A DNA stretch of 64,000 nucleotides. Origin: Todiramphus chloris collaris. Lineage: Eukaryota > Chordata > Aves > Coraciiformes > Alcedinidae. Location: NCBI GenBank assembly GCA_025345505.1, contig JANVCC010000011.1, positions 14,055,928 to 14,119,927 of the forward strand, read 5' to 3'. Positions 52,665 through 64,000 of the stretch are shown piece by piece; positions within the stretch are counted from its first letter, which is position 1, and the number at the start of each line of letters is the position of its first letter. Made by a program: the position numbers and the translations under genes. The notes below the pieces were generated by a model that worked only from the letters and a program-made list of their open reading frames with translations, ran no database searches and was not told the DNA's origin.

Positions 52665-55600
52665 TTAAAATGGTTGTAAAACTGTTATAATGTTTATTGG
52701 TACAATTCTATCAATCAGTACAATCTTACAGACTTGGAAAAAAGTAGCTACTCCATTCCTAAGGCTTTCTGTGATCCTGTAGCATGAAAGTAAACAGCAA
52801 CACTTGAAGACCACTTTTAAAGTATTATCAAATTCAGAAAAATATTCTGTGACTGGACAAACTAATCATACAAATTACTGTTGTGTGTAACAGAAAAACC
52901 CAAATAAATGTGCTAGGAAGAGAAATGTTCTGATGAATACAAACTAAAAGAGTGCTAAATATGATTTTGGTTAAAAAAAAAAAAAAAATTAATAGCTTTC
53001 AAGTATTAGCTGAAATGATCTAAAATAAACAAACAAAAAACCAAAACCAAAATCACAGGCAATTCATATATGGAAATACTTTTTAAAAGTTCTGCAAATT
53101 CAGTCAAATATTTACTGGATCCTCAACAGAAAACTAAGTGGAAACTATTAGAAGACGTTAAGAAGAAAAAATCATTGATAGTGGCACCTGGTGGAAGCAC
53201 AGCAGATGCAGCAGACCAGATGCCTCTGACTGGGCATGTGCAAAAAAACAAATGTGCAAAGTAAAAATGGATAATACAGAAATTACAGTTACTATGAAAG
53301 TATTTTTCAATATAAATTAAACAGAAATCTATCTATCCCACATCCAGTCACCAAAAGCACAAAAGCAAAGACTTAGGGAGTGAGCTACATAAATAGATTT
53401 TTTTTTTGTTTTTTATAAACACTTGTGTTGTTGTGAATATAATTTCCCTTTACTCTAATTTATCCAGTGCTTTGTAGAACTACAATAATGTATTCTGCAA
53501 AACATTGTAGACCACATTTTAATTAATAAAGTTGTGTTTAATAATAAATGTATTTCAACATGAGTGGGTCAATGAAGAATGTCCATTGCCATCCGTGGTC
53601 ATACAAATAAATTTTTAAATCCCCAAAGAGATTTTCTTTTTCTTCCATAGATCTATGAGTGCCAACATAATAATGCTTGGTGGCAGCACAGTAATTGAAA
53701 GATGAGATTCAGTCATCAAACTTGCCTACATTTCATTAGAAAGTGATGCTACTCACTTTTAACAATTTTTCCACATTAGTGGACAGCAGCTGCTCAAAAG
53801 AAAAATCCAATTTTCAGGTTCCTAACTTTTATGATTTCTTTACACAAAATGGGGGTTGAGATATGGAACAAATTGTTTAAGTCGGCAACTGAAATAACTT
53901 GCATAAAAATTGATAAAATATAAACTGAAAAACTGAAACAGGTGAAGTGTGACAAATTCTTGTTTGGACTGCAAAGTCTGAGACTGAGAATTAAAATGTT
54001 CTCTAGGCTACAGCCTGCATATTTGCCACAAACTTCCCAACTGTTTGGGGTGGCCCATGCCCAGTCTTGTTTAATGAAATGAATGAGTGGACAACAAGAG
54101 CACAATTGAATGATTGATATGGGAATGTAAGACAGAAGGAAGAAATATGATATTCTTAGAAAAAATGTAATTCCATTAAACAGTTCTTGCAAAAAATTAT
54201 TTGCTTAACTTTGAAAAACTTATACACTAAAACTTAAACAAAAAATATGAAGCACTTCCTGAGCAATATGTATAGCCATGACAACTTTTACTTAAAACAA
54301 CTCAGTTTCTTAAGGGTGCTTGGTTCTCTAAATATAATGTGTTCTGTACACACCTAGAAGGAGAGAAAGCTTTGGAAAAAAAAGCTTGCTAACAACTTCA
54401 GGAATTGCAGATATGCAACACCTACAACTAATTTGCATAAGAAAATTGGCTTTAAGTTATTCCTCCCAAGTACAATTTGAATTTTTTTCCTGTCACTAAG
54501 CAAGAAGGGAATATGAGAGAAAACAATAATTTATATACTATCTACATTTAAACATAAAATTATGAAATAATTAATTTAATATAATGCAATGGAGTTTTCT
54601 TTTTAAAACAATTTTTCTTTTGGCTATTAGCTGTTTTGTGTTTTCCCTCCAAAGCACAAATAATTGTTGGAAATCAAGAAGATCTAGAGTTATTATTTAG
54701 TGGTGTTGCTTGCTGACTGGTACCTGACAGTGAAATCAAAACATTAACAGACTGGACACAATGATTTGATTTTTCCTCAATGATTTATGCAGATTAAGTT
54801 TTCATAAGCACGTATTTTTGTGTCCACTTAGGGCCCACTGAGGAAGTGCCTAGGTAGCTCTCACCACTGTCTTTGTGAATATATCAACTCCATCAGTGAT
54901 GCTGTAGGAAAGTCACCAGTGACAGTTTATCAGATGTCTCACTAGAACCTTCATAAGAAATCATCATAGAACTTTTTGTATTCTTTTTGTGACAGTTGCT
55001 CAACAAATTATGTGTCTGGCATTGTAAATGTCTGAGGACCACTCCTTTACAACTCATGAATTCTAGTTTATATTTGGAAGTCATGACAATGAAAAGTGGA
55101 GCATACTGCTGATGTACACTAACGAAACCAAGCAGAATGGGGAGTACTTAATGAAGCTCCATGCTTTGACCAGCAACGTAAAGTCATGGTGGTGGCTGGT
55201 GGTGGGATAACTCCCACACTCTTTCTTCCTCCTACACTCCCCATTATCTATAGAAGTCTATATAGAAAAGAATTTTAGAAGCAATTAGTTCAAGATCTCT
55301 AAGGAAAGGTGACTGAACTGTAGAAGAGAAAACCAAGCCTTAAAATTCTTCATTCATGGGGAAATCAACTATACTGCTCCAGAATTTCAGGACGCAGATG
55401 TCTCCTACTCATTCACAAATGTTGCAGTCAGCAAGGAAAACTACATGCAGCATGGGTCAGAGTCAAAGGTAAGGTACAAGAATGAGACTTTCTGAGAGGC
55501 TAAAAGTCAGCCAAGGCCCACTGAGATGGTTTTTACCATCCTTATAGATCACCAAATTGGTTATTGACACTAGCAAAAAGGTGGCATGCACATAGGTTGC

Positions 55601-55761
55601 AAGACAAAGGTAATACAATTTGAATGAGGTCCAACAAGGCAGGCTGTGCCTTGGACTTAGAAATAAAAAGGTGGAAACAGTTAAAAGTTCAGTCTGCAGC
55701 TGAAAATATTTTCAAACTATGACAATAGACTGCAAAGATGTAAAGATATAATGCACTAGAT

Positions 55762-55811
55762 CTCTTCTAGAAGGATCTCCAATTAACTCTTCTAGAAGGA
55801 TCTCCAATAAT
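55762..55811. repeat. 25-bp tandem duplication
   Basis: CTCTTCTAGAAGGATCTCC occurs at 55762 and again at 55787, giving a 25-bp period. The two copies agree for at least 22 bases before diverging (AATTAA against AATAAT). Confidence 0.95.
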
Positions 55812-56880
55812 GTACATTAAGAGACAGCTACCCAGATATGAAGATAAATAGGACTAAATTTGGATTTGTTATATGAACTAATAATGCTGTAGACATTTCA
55901 CACTTATATAAAACCTTCATACCATCCATTACCTGATGTCAACAATAAAAAAGAAAGATAAAAACTCTGTCACAAGGAGATCAGTTCATACCAACTCAAG
56001 TTGAAAGAAGTGACCAGAAGAGCTTGATGAGACAAGAAAAACCCTGCCTTGCTAAAATTGGACTTTATGAATGTACTCGGTTACAGGATAAAATTAAAAC
56101 ACAAAGAGAGGCAAAGATTTCAAAAATCATTGCAAAGCTTATCAGTATGTTTAGTGGCATTTACAATGGCATGATTGTGGAGCTGATCTGTAACTCAGTA
56201 CCTCTCCTTTATGCTAGTATCACAAAGAAGATAGGGAAATAATGCAAGTTGTCCAAATGGCGGAAGGAGTCTGCAGTATCACAAGGAGTTGCAAGAATGC
56301 TATAATAGAAATAAGCATTTAAAAAATGAATTTAACTTGATCTTAACAGATACTATGGCAGCTTACATCACAGCACATGGAATGAGGCAGGACTGTAGTA
56401 GAAGTGGTTGAATTACCAGTTTTTCCTGGAAAATTGGTAAACAAAAATTCAGAGTCTTCAGGAACGCTAAGGAATTTGGTAATCTTAGCTACTATGTTCT
56501 AAATGAGATTCCGCCATTTTTTAGAGACTGTGTCATTTTTATAATAATGCATAATAACATGTTCAAAATTGATGAACACTAGCAACTATCTCAGACATCA
56601 TCTATGCATGATCTATGGGAAAACAAGCACTGAACAGAGGGACACTACATCAGAAACATGCTGTCTATGGTATTTTGCACATATGGTGCATAACCAGGAA
56701 GAGGGTCAAACTATCAGCACCTTGCTCATTCTGAGATGTCTTGATGGACTGCACTGGAGTCCAATGGACAGGATGGAGACAAGATGTAGTGGAGACTAGG
56801 AAAAGATTATGGCTTTACAAGGCTTGTGAATTAATCATTCTCAGACAGAAGGAATGCACTCTATTATAGCTATTGCCAGG

Positions 56881-56902
56881 AAAAAAAAAAAAAAAAAAAA
56901 AA
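56881..56902. repeat. 22-nt A run
   Basis: This is a pure A homopolymer in intron 51. Confidence 0.95.
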
Positions 56903-59900
56903 GTTAAAGATGTATCAGTAACAAGTGGAACAGCATTTAAAGATTTGAGTGTTTGGCTACAATGAGATCCCTTTGACTAGAAGAACACAGTGATAAATCA
57001 CATGTAAGAAATCAAGACTGAAACAAGTTTACAGGGCCCAGAAAAAAATCTGAGTATCCATGAACTCTGTATGAAATTACAGCCTTTTGCTCCCATACAA
57101 TATGGCTGTTTGATGCTACTTTTGTTTGCAGGAAAGTATGAACATCTAAACAATCAGGCAAAACTATGCCATGGTATCTACATCCTTGCAGGCAATCACA
57201 CTAAATAACTTAACGGATGGGAACCAGTTTTAGGATCTACGGAGCTTCCCCAGTTTCTGTATTAGTCAGCAGAACCGAAGTCTCTTGGCACATAGCGACC
57301 ATTTGTGAATTTGCAAAACTAACCATTTTATTTCTCCTATATAACTAATGGCTTTCAGATTAAAGATTTTTTCCACTGCACTTACAAATGTGTGTTACCA
57401 AGAAAACTGAGGAGAGCTGTTCTTTTTCTTGAAGTTGCAGCTTTAGTTTTTTCTTTACAGTTTGGTTTTTTTTGGATGATAGTGGTAGTGAACTCCTTTT
57501 AGCTGAGACTGATCCAATGGAAAACATACTTGTTAATGCACTTCAAAAGTAAAATCATAGGTTCTTGTCATAAAAGATATGTTTACCTTGCATAAAACAG
57601 TATCAAGTGGTATGAAAATAAGAAAATCAAGCAGGTATTTTTAGATATCCCCTTTCTTTTTTTTAATTTAAGAATATAATTAACATTTTCATGGAGAAGA
57701 GAAGCTGTCAGCTTGACTAAAGATGCTCACCAAATTTTCCGATTTTATAGGGAAAAGATTAGCCTGAATCCATTCTGTGCTTTTAAGAAAAAACAAAACA
57801 AAAAAAAAAAAAAAACCAGAAGTATTTCCTTAGTTTCTGCTGGAGCCTCTGGAAATCTTTGATTACTTTTACTGGAAGTTTTCTCCAGTAATAACAAATG
57901 AATAATAATTAAGAAGAATAAAATGGATTGGCACAGCATCATTTGCCAGACCAGATTTTCTTTAGTATCTTACAGATAGATAAGGATAAGGCAAAATAAA
58001 GATGATTTCATCTGTTTTGTTTGGGTTTGCTTTTGAAAAACAACCCAGAATCTGTTACATCAATTATTTCTTACAGTGAACTTATTATTATTTAGCTCTG
58101 CATATGTGTGTGGTGGGAGAGGCGGAGGGGGGATGCTTCTTGTTTGCCATGCCTCATAAGAAAGATTGAAATAGCTCTGCAATAACTTTAGCACAAATCT
58201 AGTAACTTGGATCCTTATCTGTATTCTAATCTTGCTGTCATTTTGAAAGATGAGAACCATACCAAGTAATGAGCCTTGTTTTGGTACCTAAACCTTTCTG
58301 GCATATTCAGAAAGGTTTTACGCTCAGAGCTATGCTTCTGTCTTTCTTTTTTGTTGCTTTTTTTTGTTATGTTTGTTTGGTTTACTTCTAGTTTTTATTC
58401 CCCCATATTTCCATAGCTATATACTTAATTAAGGCCAATGATAACACAGAAGATAAAGGTAGAAACTTTAAAAATTCTGATGTTCATATTTCATTAACAG
58501 TAAGGGAAGAAAAGAAATGTATATAATGTGGACATTGCAAGTCCAGGATAAATATTTCTTTTAAAAGACTGTGGAGATTATGAAGACAAAGCAGTGGTGT
58601 ACTGTAAAAATGGGTTATTAAAAGTTTGGACTGGCAAGACTTACCTTTATAACTAATTTCAAATGGGGAAATCTCAAACTCTCAATTACCAGCAGGACTT
58701 AGTAAATTATTAATACCATCTTGTTCAGCAGTGTCACAGAGACACCAGCCGTCTTTTGAATATACCATATTTAACACTCAAAAATGGTAATTTGCTCTTC
58801 ATGATTTAAGAAGCTATGGGGTAGGTTGAGAAACAGATGTAAGTGCTGCACACTTGAGCATCACTTCACTTAGCTAAAGTAGGAGCTGTAGCTGATTTAC
58901 GTTCCCCAGTTATTTTGCAGTGTGAAAAGCAGGTGGAGAGTAGATGCTTCACGAGGGAACTCAAACACATGTAGGCTGTGTAAAAAGATGCCCAGCCACC
59001 ATGTGACTAGAAAAAATGTATGAATACTCCTTGTCTTGTTGACAAGGGTTGGGTCATTGCTTTCTCTTTCCTGTCCTAGGACTCTTTCAACTCTTTTCTG
59101 AGCAATGGTACCAATTCAAGAGGAGTGGAAAAGACAAACACTGACCAGAACAGCCTGATGTAAGGGATATTTCTGAAAAGTGGGACATAAGGAAGACACT
59201 GAAAGCAGGTAAATCACTGCCTAAATGGATGCCTTATCCTCTGGAAAATTTACTAATAAAAAGGCATCAGCTCTCCCTCCTGTATTTGCAGTGAATATTC
59301 TTTTGATATGGTGACAAAGAACACCTAGCAGATTAAAGCATGTCTTCACAGGAGGAAGATGAAGATCATCTTACTCTGACAATGGATACTGGATTTTAAA
59401 TGTCTGCAGAGCCATTTGGAAAAGCTTCTAATTCAAGAACCAAACTGAAGCAGCACAGTAAATAGCACTACTATAGAGCTAAGTACCCACTGAGCTGGGC
59501 AGGACTGTCAAAGTTGGAAGACAGGTCCCTGAGTTACACAATTATGCCTTATTTTAGACTTTTCTGATATTTTATGGTGCCACCCCATGGTCAATATAGC
59601 TTGCTGCAGAAGGTAAATTTGCTCATACTAAGGGCCACCAAAGACAGTTTTGTGATAATGCGGTAATTACTAATTATGGAAAAAATAGTGTTAGAAAGAT
59701 ACAAGTCACTGGAAATTGAAGACATCAAAGTTGAAAGAGAAAAGATGTAAATTCTTAACAGTAAGTCCATTTAAATATCAGAGTAGATTGCTAAAGAATG
59801 TAAGAGATTCTAAATTAATAGAATTGAGTAAATGAATATCACATTATTTTATTTTATTTTTAATAGACAATATTTTGAAGAGCAGTCAGAGGAATCCCTA

Positions 59901-59934
59901 TGTAAAATCCCATGGATTATGGTTTTGTAAATAG

Positions 59935-59983
59935 TATGTGATCATATCTGTTCTTTCTGACCTTGAAATCTATGAATCTATGG
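59935..59983 (+). mobile_element. Probable ancient CR1-like 3' tail
   Basis: The segment contains TTCTTTCTGACCTTGAAATC followed by TATGAATCTATGGG. This resembles the 3' end of older sauropsid CR1 elements (TTCTGACCTTAAAATCTATGAATCTATG-like, from memory). No longer CR1 body is visible upstream, so the call is tentative. Confidence 0.5.
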
Positions 59984-61059
59984 GAAATTAAAAATACATT
60001 TTGAACTGAATTTCACCTCATCTATAATGCCAATTTATCTGAAATGAATTTTCAATACCTATTTCCTCAAATCAGTATTGTTCCCACTTGGTTCCCCTTC
60101 CCTCACAGAGATATAATGTAATTTAAATATATTTCATCAATTTCTGACTGAAAGCAATGTTTAAGCATAAAGTTAAGCATCAGACTAGAGCTATTTCTTG
60201 TTCAGACAAGGGGAACTCTTACTATGAACAGTTAATGTATTTCATCTGTAACTATTGCTTGAGGCAGGAGGTGCTGACATTGATTAGTTTGCAGAGGAGC
60301 CACAGAATTCTCCTTCAGTGGAAAAAAGTAGCATTTTTCTTTTTCAGAAAATACAGTTTTGTTATCTGAATGACAGTTATGGAAATATTTCTGATACAAA
60401 TAGAAAAGAAAGAACTACTGGTAAAGTCAAATGACACTGCTATAATAAAAGCAGAAATTACTAATCTTCTTTATATGTGTATTTATGAATATACATACAG
60501 AGCTATATATAAGTATACATATAGAGATAATGATATTGCAGTGGGCCTTTGCAATAACAAAGATGAAACCCAAGGAAAAAGAATTTCAAAATGTATGGCT
60601 TTTGATTTCTGTTGTGTAACTGAAGAGTAACTGAAGCCTGAGGGGCAATGAGTTTGAGAATTGCAGTGTGGTTGAAACACAGGAGGAAAATTACTTGCGA
60701 TATTATAACAACTCTCTTATGAATATTAAAAGTAAAAATGAAAATGCTTTTCTTATTATTATGTTTGTAAAGTAATTTTGAAACACTTTTTTTCCACAGA
60801 GATTTTCTGTGTATTGCAAAATACTGTTTTGTTGCTCCAATTCTCTTGCTTTAGAGAAACAGAACTTGGTTTTTAACCATTCAACTCATTCCTGGGGCAA
60901 AAGAATGAAAATGGGTGTAAAACTGTCTCTTCCAATATATTTTTATTTGCACTTAATTCCTATTGTGTTTTGTGAAATATGAACATTTTATACAAAAACT
61001 ACTTTCAAAGTTCCACAAAGAAAGAACCTCGTATCCAGGTTTTACCTAGATTGTTGTCA

Positions 61060-61094
61060 TACACACACATACACACACATATATATATATATAT
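61060..61094. repeat. Compound (CA)n(TA)n microsatellite
   Basis: An interrupted CA run (ACACACACATACACACACAT) is followed by a TA run. Confidence 0.97.
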
Positions 61095-62117
61095 GTTCTC
61101 CATTATACTATAAAAGATGGGTGTTAGCTATATAACAATAATATTACATGTTGCTTTGCATTAAAAATTCTGGCCATATTCAGAAATTCACCACGTGTAG
61201 TTTTGTAATGGCATCAGTCAGGGCTGAAAAATAACTCTGAAGGTTGGATGAATGTATATCATCCATTTTTATAGTGTTGTTCTACAACATGAGAGTTTTG
61301 GGTTTTTTAATTCACAGATCTCAATTCTAAAACCCAAGTGCACTGGCTGTTAACAATTTACTAGTAAAAACTATTCTTCTTTATTGGTTAATACAACTTG
61401 ATTTTCAGCTTTTCACTGATTTGTTACCTTTTTGACACACAATTTGACATGAATCACAATAGAGATATGTATAAAATTCTGGAATATATATTTTCATGTT
61501 TAACATATCTGAAAATCTGGCCTTATCTGTTATATGATAGTTACACTTTTTACTCACTAAGCTAGTAAGGTTCAAGAAAATATCATACCATATAGAGAGG
61601 GTAAGCTAAGGATTGATGAAGTCAGTTCTCCGGGGTGGAGAACCCAAATAAACTAGGAAGCTATTAAAATTCATCTGGACACTGTCTCATGCTCTCCCCC
61701 TCCCTGTTCCCATTCTGAAGTTAGTTTTTACTGAAAGGCCATATTGAGAGGTGGAAACAAGAGCTTCCAAATGTGCTGCATTTTAAAAAATTAATGATTT
61801 GTATCTCCCTATGGAAATGAGAGTATTGCTAGATTGTGACAAGCAGTTCTTCAAGAGCTAAATCCTGGAAGGACTCCAAACTGAGGTCACTGGCTTTTTG
61901 CAAATACCAGCCTGAAAAACTGGGAGGGATTTTACAGCCTATGCTGCTGACAAATATATCTATCTTGGTGACTTTTTCTTATTCAACTTTCTGACCTTAT
62001 TCCTTCACTTCAAAATTGTCACGTACGCATATAAAGATACATTCTTTCTAGTGGTTTTTTCCAGCAGACAAAAAAAGTAAGATTTATTTTTCTTGAAAGC
62101 TGCATTTGAAGGTAAAC

Positions 62118-62135
62118 ATTATTATTATTATTATT
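62118..62135. repeat. (ATT)6 microsatellite
   Basis: Six ATT units occur in tandem in intron 51. Confidence 0.95.
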
Positions 62136-64000
62136 GTCAGCTATTAATTATTAACAAAACCCCCATGATTTTAGGAAGCTCTTATTTCTGTTGTTTCTAC
62201 TTTATCCCTCCAGAGTACCGTTCTAAATACCTTCACTTAGAAAATGCAAAGATACAAACTGTAACCATTGTCCACGGGATTTGAAGAACTCTCTAGAAAT
62301 ACAGGCTGGGGATCATAAAAACAGGAATAAACAACTGCACTAAGAAATAAAAGACAAATATTACACATAAGACAGAACAGATGTCATTATCTTTTAGTCT
62401 CGATGAACCAGCTAAAAGCAACATCAGTTTAATTCTCCATGACATTATAATATATTCTGGTTAAAACCAAAACAAACCAACATTCTGAAGCACTGACAAG
62501 TTTAGGAGCTATGCCTCAGAATGTCCTAATACTCTGTATAAGCTTCTCTGTTGGAAAGGCTCTTAAGAGCTATGGAGGCACCACTGGATGACCATTTCTA
62601 GTTGGTGTAGCAGTGGCACTCGTGTCACTATGCAACCTCATCCAATGACCCTTCTTTTTCTTTGAGTCTGCACATTGTGCCAGAAAGTTCAGATGACAAA
62701 AGTAACAGGGACATGGGTCTAAGAAAAAGCAGCAAAAGCAAGCTGGCAAAGGAAATACAAAATGGCTGGGTTGCTTTACTGAAGATGGGAACATGATGAA
62801 TGGGAACAACAGTTGTTGGTGTACAGGCACATAAAGTTATACATTTCTCACTTAGATTTGGGTGATGCTGAAAGAATGCTAAAGAAGTGCACCATCAGCA
62901 GCAGTAGTGTAGGACATTATTAAGACTGTGGTCATAGATAAGACATGCAATCAGAATTTTTTATATTTTTAAACAGATTCCTGAAAAAGGACTAACTGCT
63001 AGGATTTTATTTGTTCTTAGTCTGTATTCCATCTGTAAATGAGGTTGTTTTAAGTTCTTTGAGGATGACCCTTGTATTTATTCAAAACAAAACAAAAACA
63101 CCAAACCAAATGTAGTTCTGAGAATCTGCAAAGACTTCATCAGTTTGTAAAATTTTAGCTTCCTTTCAAACTTTAATTACTCATTACTGCAGATGTGCAG
63201 GCATTAAGAGATAACAAGTATAACGGATTTGCCATGTATGCCAAGGTAGTTCTCTTGAGGGTTGATGGTGTATTGTTTTCTAACATCACTGTAGATCAAA
63301 GGAAAATGTTTCCAACTGTCTTGAACAACATAAGAGGCACTGAATATGGAAATTAGATCATACTCAATTGGAGGACCCTTCCCTACCATAAACAACTAAA
63401 GTCACATAAGAGATGCATTAAGAGACATTGTTATACATGCACACAGGTGCATAGAATTTCTGAGTGCATGCTTATTGAATTACCTCCAAAATGAATCTCT
63501 GACCACAAAGTTAACCATCACTCAAACCCTAAATAGCCACAAAGCATGCTCATACTCATTTTTCATACTGAAGAAAAAAAACCCCTCTGCAACTGGCACA
63601 ATGGTATTGACCCAAAGGCTTATTGTAAAGTGCCCAGGCTCCAGCATACCACTGCAAGCTAGACGTACATACCCTGGAAGAGAAAACAGTAGTTTCTGTC
63701 CTGCAGGAACCACATTGCATCCTCCCTATGTCTACAGCTGTACCATACCCACCAGCTCACCTGTATGAGAAAGGTGAATGCTTCAGGCTGAAAACAAGCA
63801 CAAGCTCATGAAAGCAAGTGCATGAAGGATAGGAAAACAGGAATGAGAGAGAACAGCAGGATAGGGGCATGAGAGGTAAGGCGTGGAGGTATATGAAAAG
63901 CAGTGATATGCAAGAGAGGAACTGATATTTGAGCTGCAGACTCCAGAAAAGCAGTCAATCCTCAATTACATATGGATGATTTAACCTCAATTCTGGATTA

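Larger units (their letters stand above)
49855..64000 (-). other. DMD: DMD intron 51, partial (5' side of exon 52)
   Basis: This sequence lies upstream of exon 52 in transcript direction. Exon 51 (233 bp in human) was looked for and not seen, so intron 51 exceeds 14.1 kb. It includes a T run near the exon 52 acceptor (49935), a 25-bp tandem duplication (55762), a 22-nt A run (56881), a probable old CR1 tail (59935), a CA/TA microsatellite (61060) and an (ATT)6 run (62118). I see nothing else I can name. Confidence 0.88.

Noticed and set aside
53794..54192. A 132-codon minus-strand frame examined as a candidate exon 51 or other coding exon
   Set aside because: The translation has no dystrophin similarity, no flanking splice sites in the right phase and no recognisable domain.
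1..64000. CRISPR arrays, bacterial operons, tRNA or rRNA genes, phage or plasmid features
   Set aside because: The exon-intron structure and CR1 elements identify vertebrate nuclear DNA. I saw no array of regularly spaced repeats and no recognisable structural RNA gene.

Overview
The window is intronic vertebrate DNA from the dystrophin gene (DMD), which lies on the minus strand. Three short blocks translate to the dystrophin central rod. Read along the plus strand they are exon 54 (17573-17727), exon 53 (24458-24669) and exon 52 (49737-49854). Their lengths are 155, 212 and 118 bp, the same as the human exons as I recall them. Each has an AG acceptor and a GT donor, and the phases join into one open frame. 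The organism is most likely a bird. The interspersed repeats are nearly all CR1 LINE fragments with the avian-type 3' end (ATTCTATGATTCTATG-like), there are no mammalian Alu/L1/B1 elements, and the introns are shorter than I recall for human DMD. A crocodilian or turtle cannot be fully excluded from sequence alone.

Layout: 1-17572 is part of intron 54. It holds a truncated CR1 at 4841 and a younger CR1 at 13975-15663. The younger CR1 is split by a 518-bp LTR insertion (14094-14611) flanked by an ATAA target-site duplication. Intron 53 (17728-24457, 6.7 kb) holds a small CR1 scrap and a 48-nt pure T run. Intron 52 (24670-49736, 25.1 kb) holds five CR1 fragments, long A-rich tracts and two unusually GC-rich patches (about 40380-40870 and 46970-47420) of unknown origin. 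Intron 51 (49855-64000, partial) holds microsatellites, a tandem duplication and a probable ancient CR1 tail. Exons 51 and 55 were looked for and not seen.

The three exons encode contiguous parts of spectrin-like repeats about R20-R21, just after hinge 3. This is a structural segment of the sarcolemmal protein that links cortical actin to the dystroglycan complex. Everything else is intron that would be spliced out. Nothing resembles an undescribed gene system. The more interesting points are a weak-looking exon 53 donor, the nested LTR with its intact target duplication, and the two GC-rich intronic patches.
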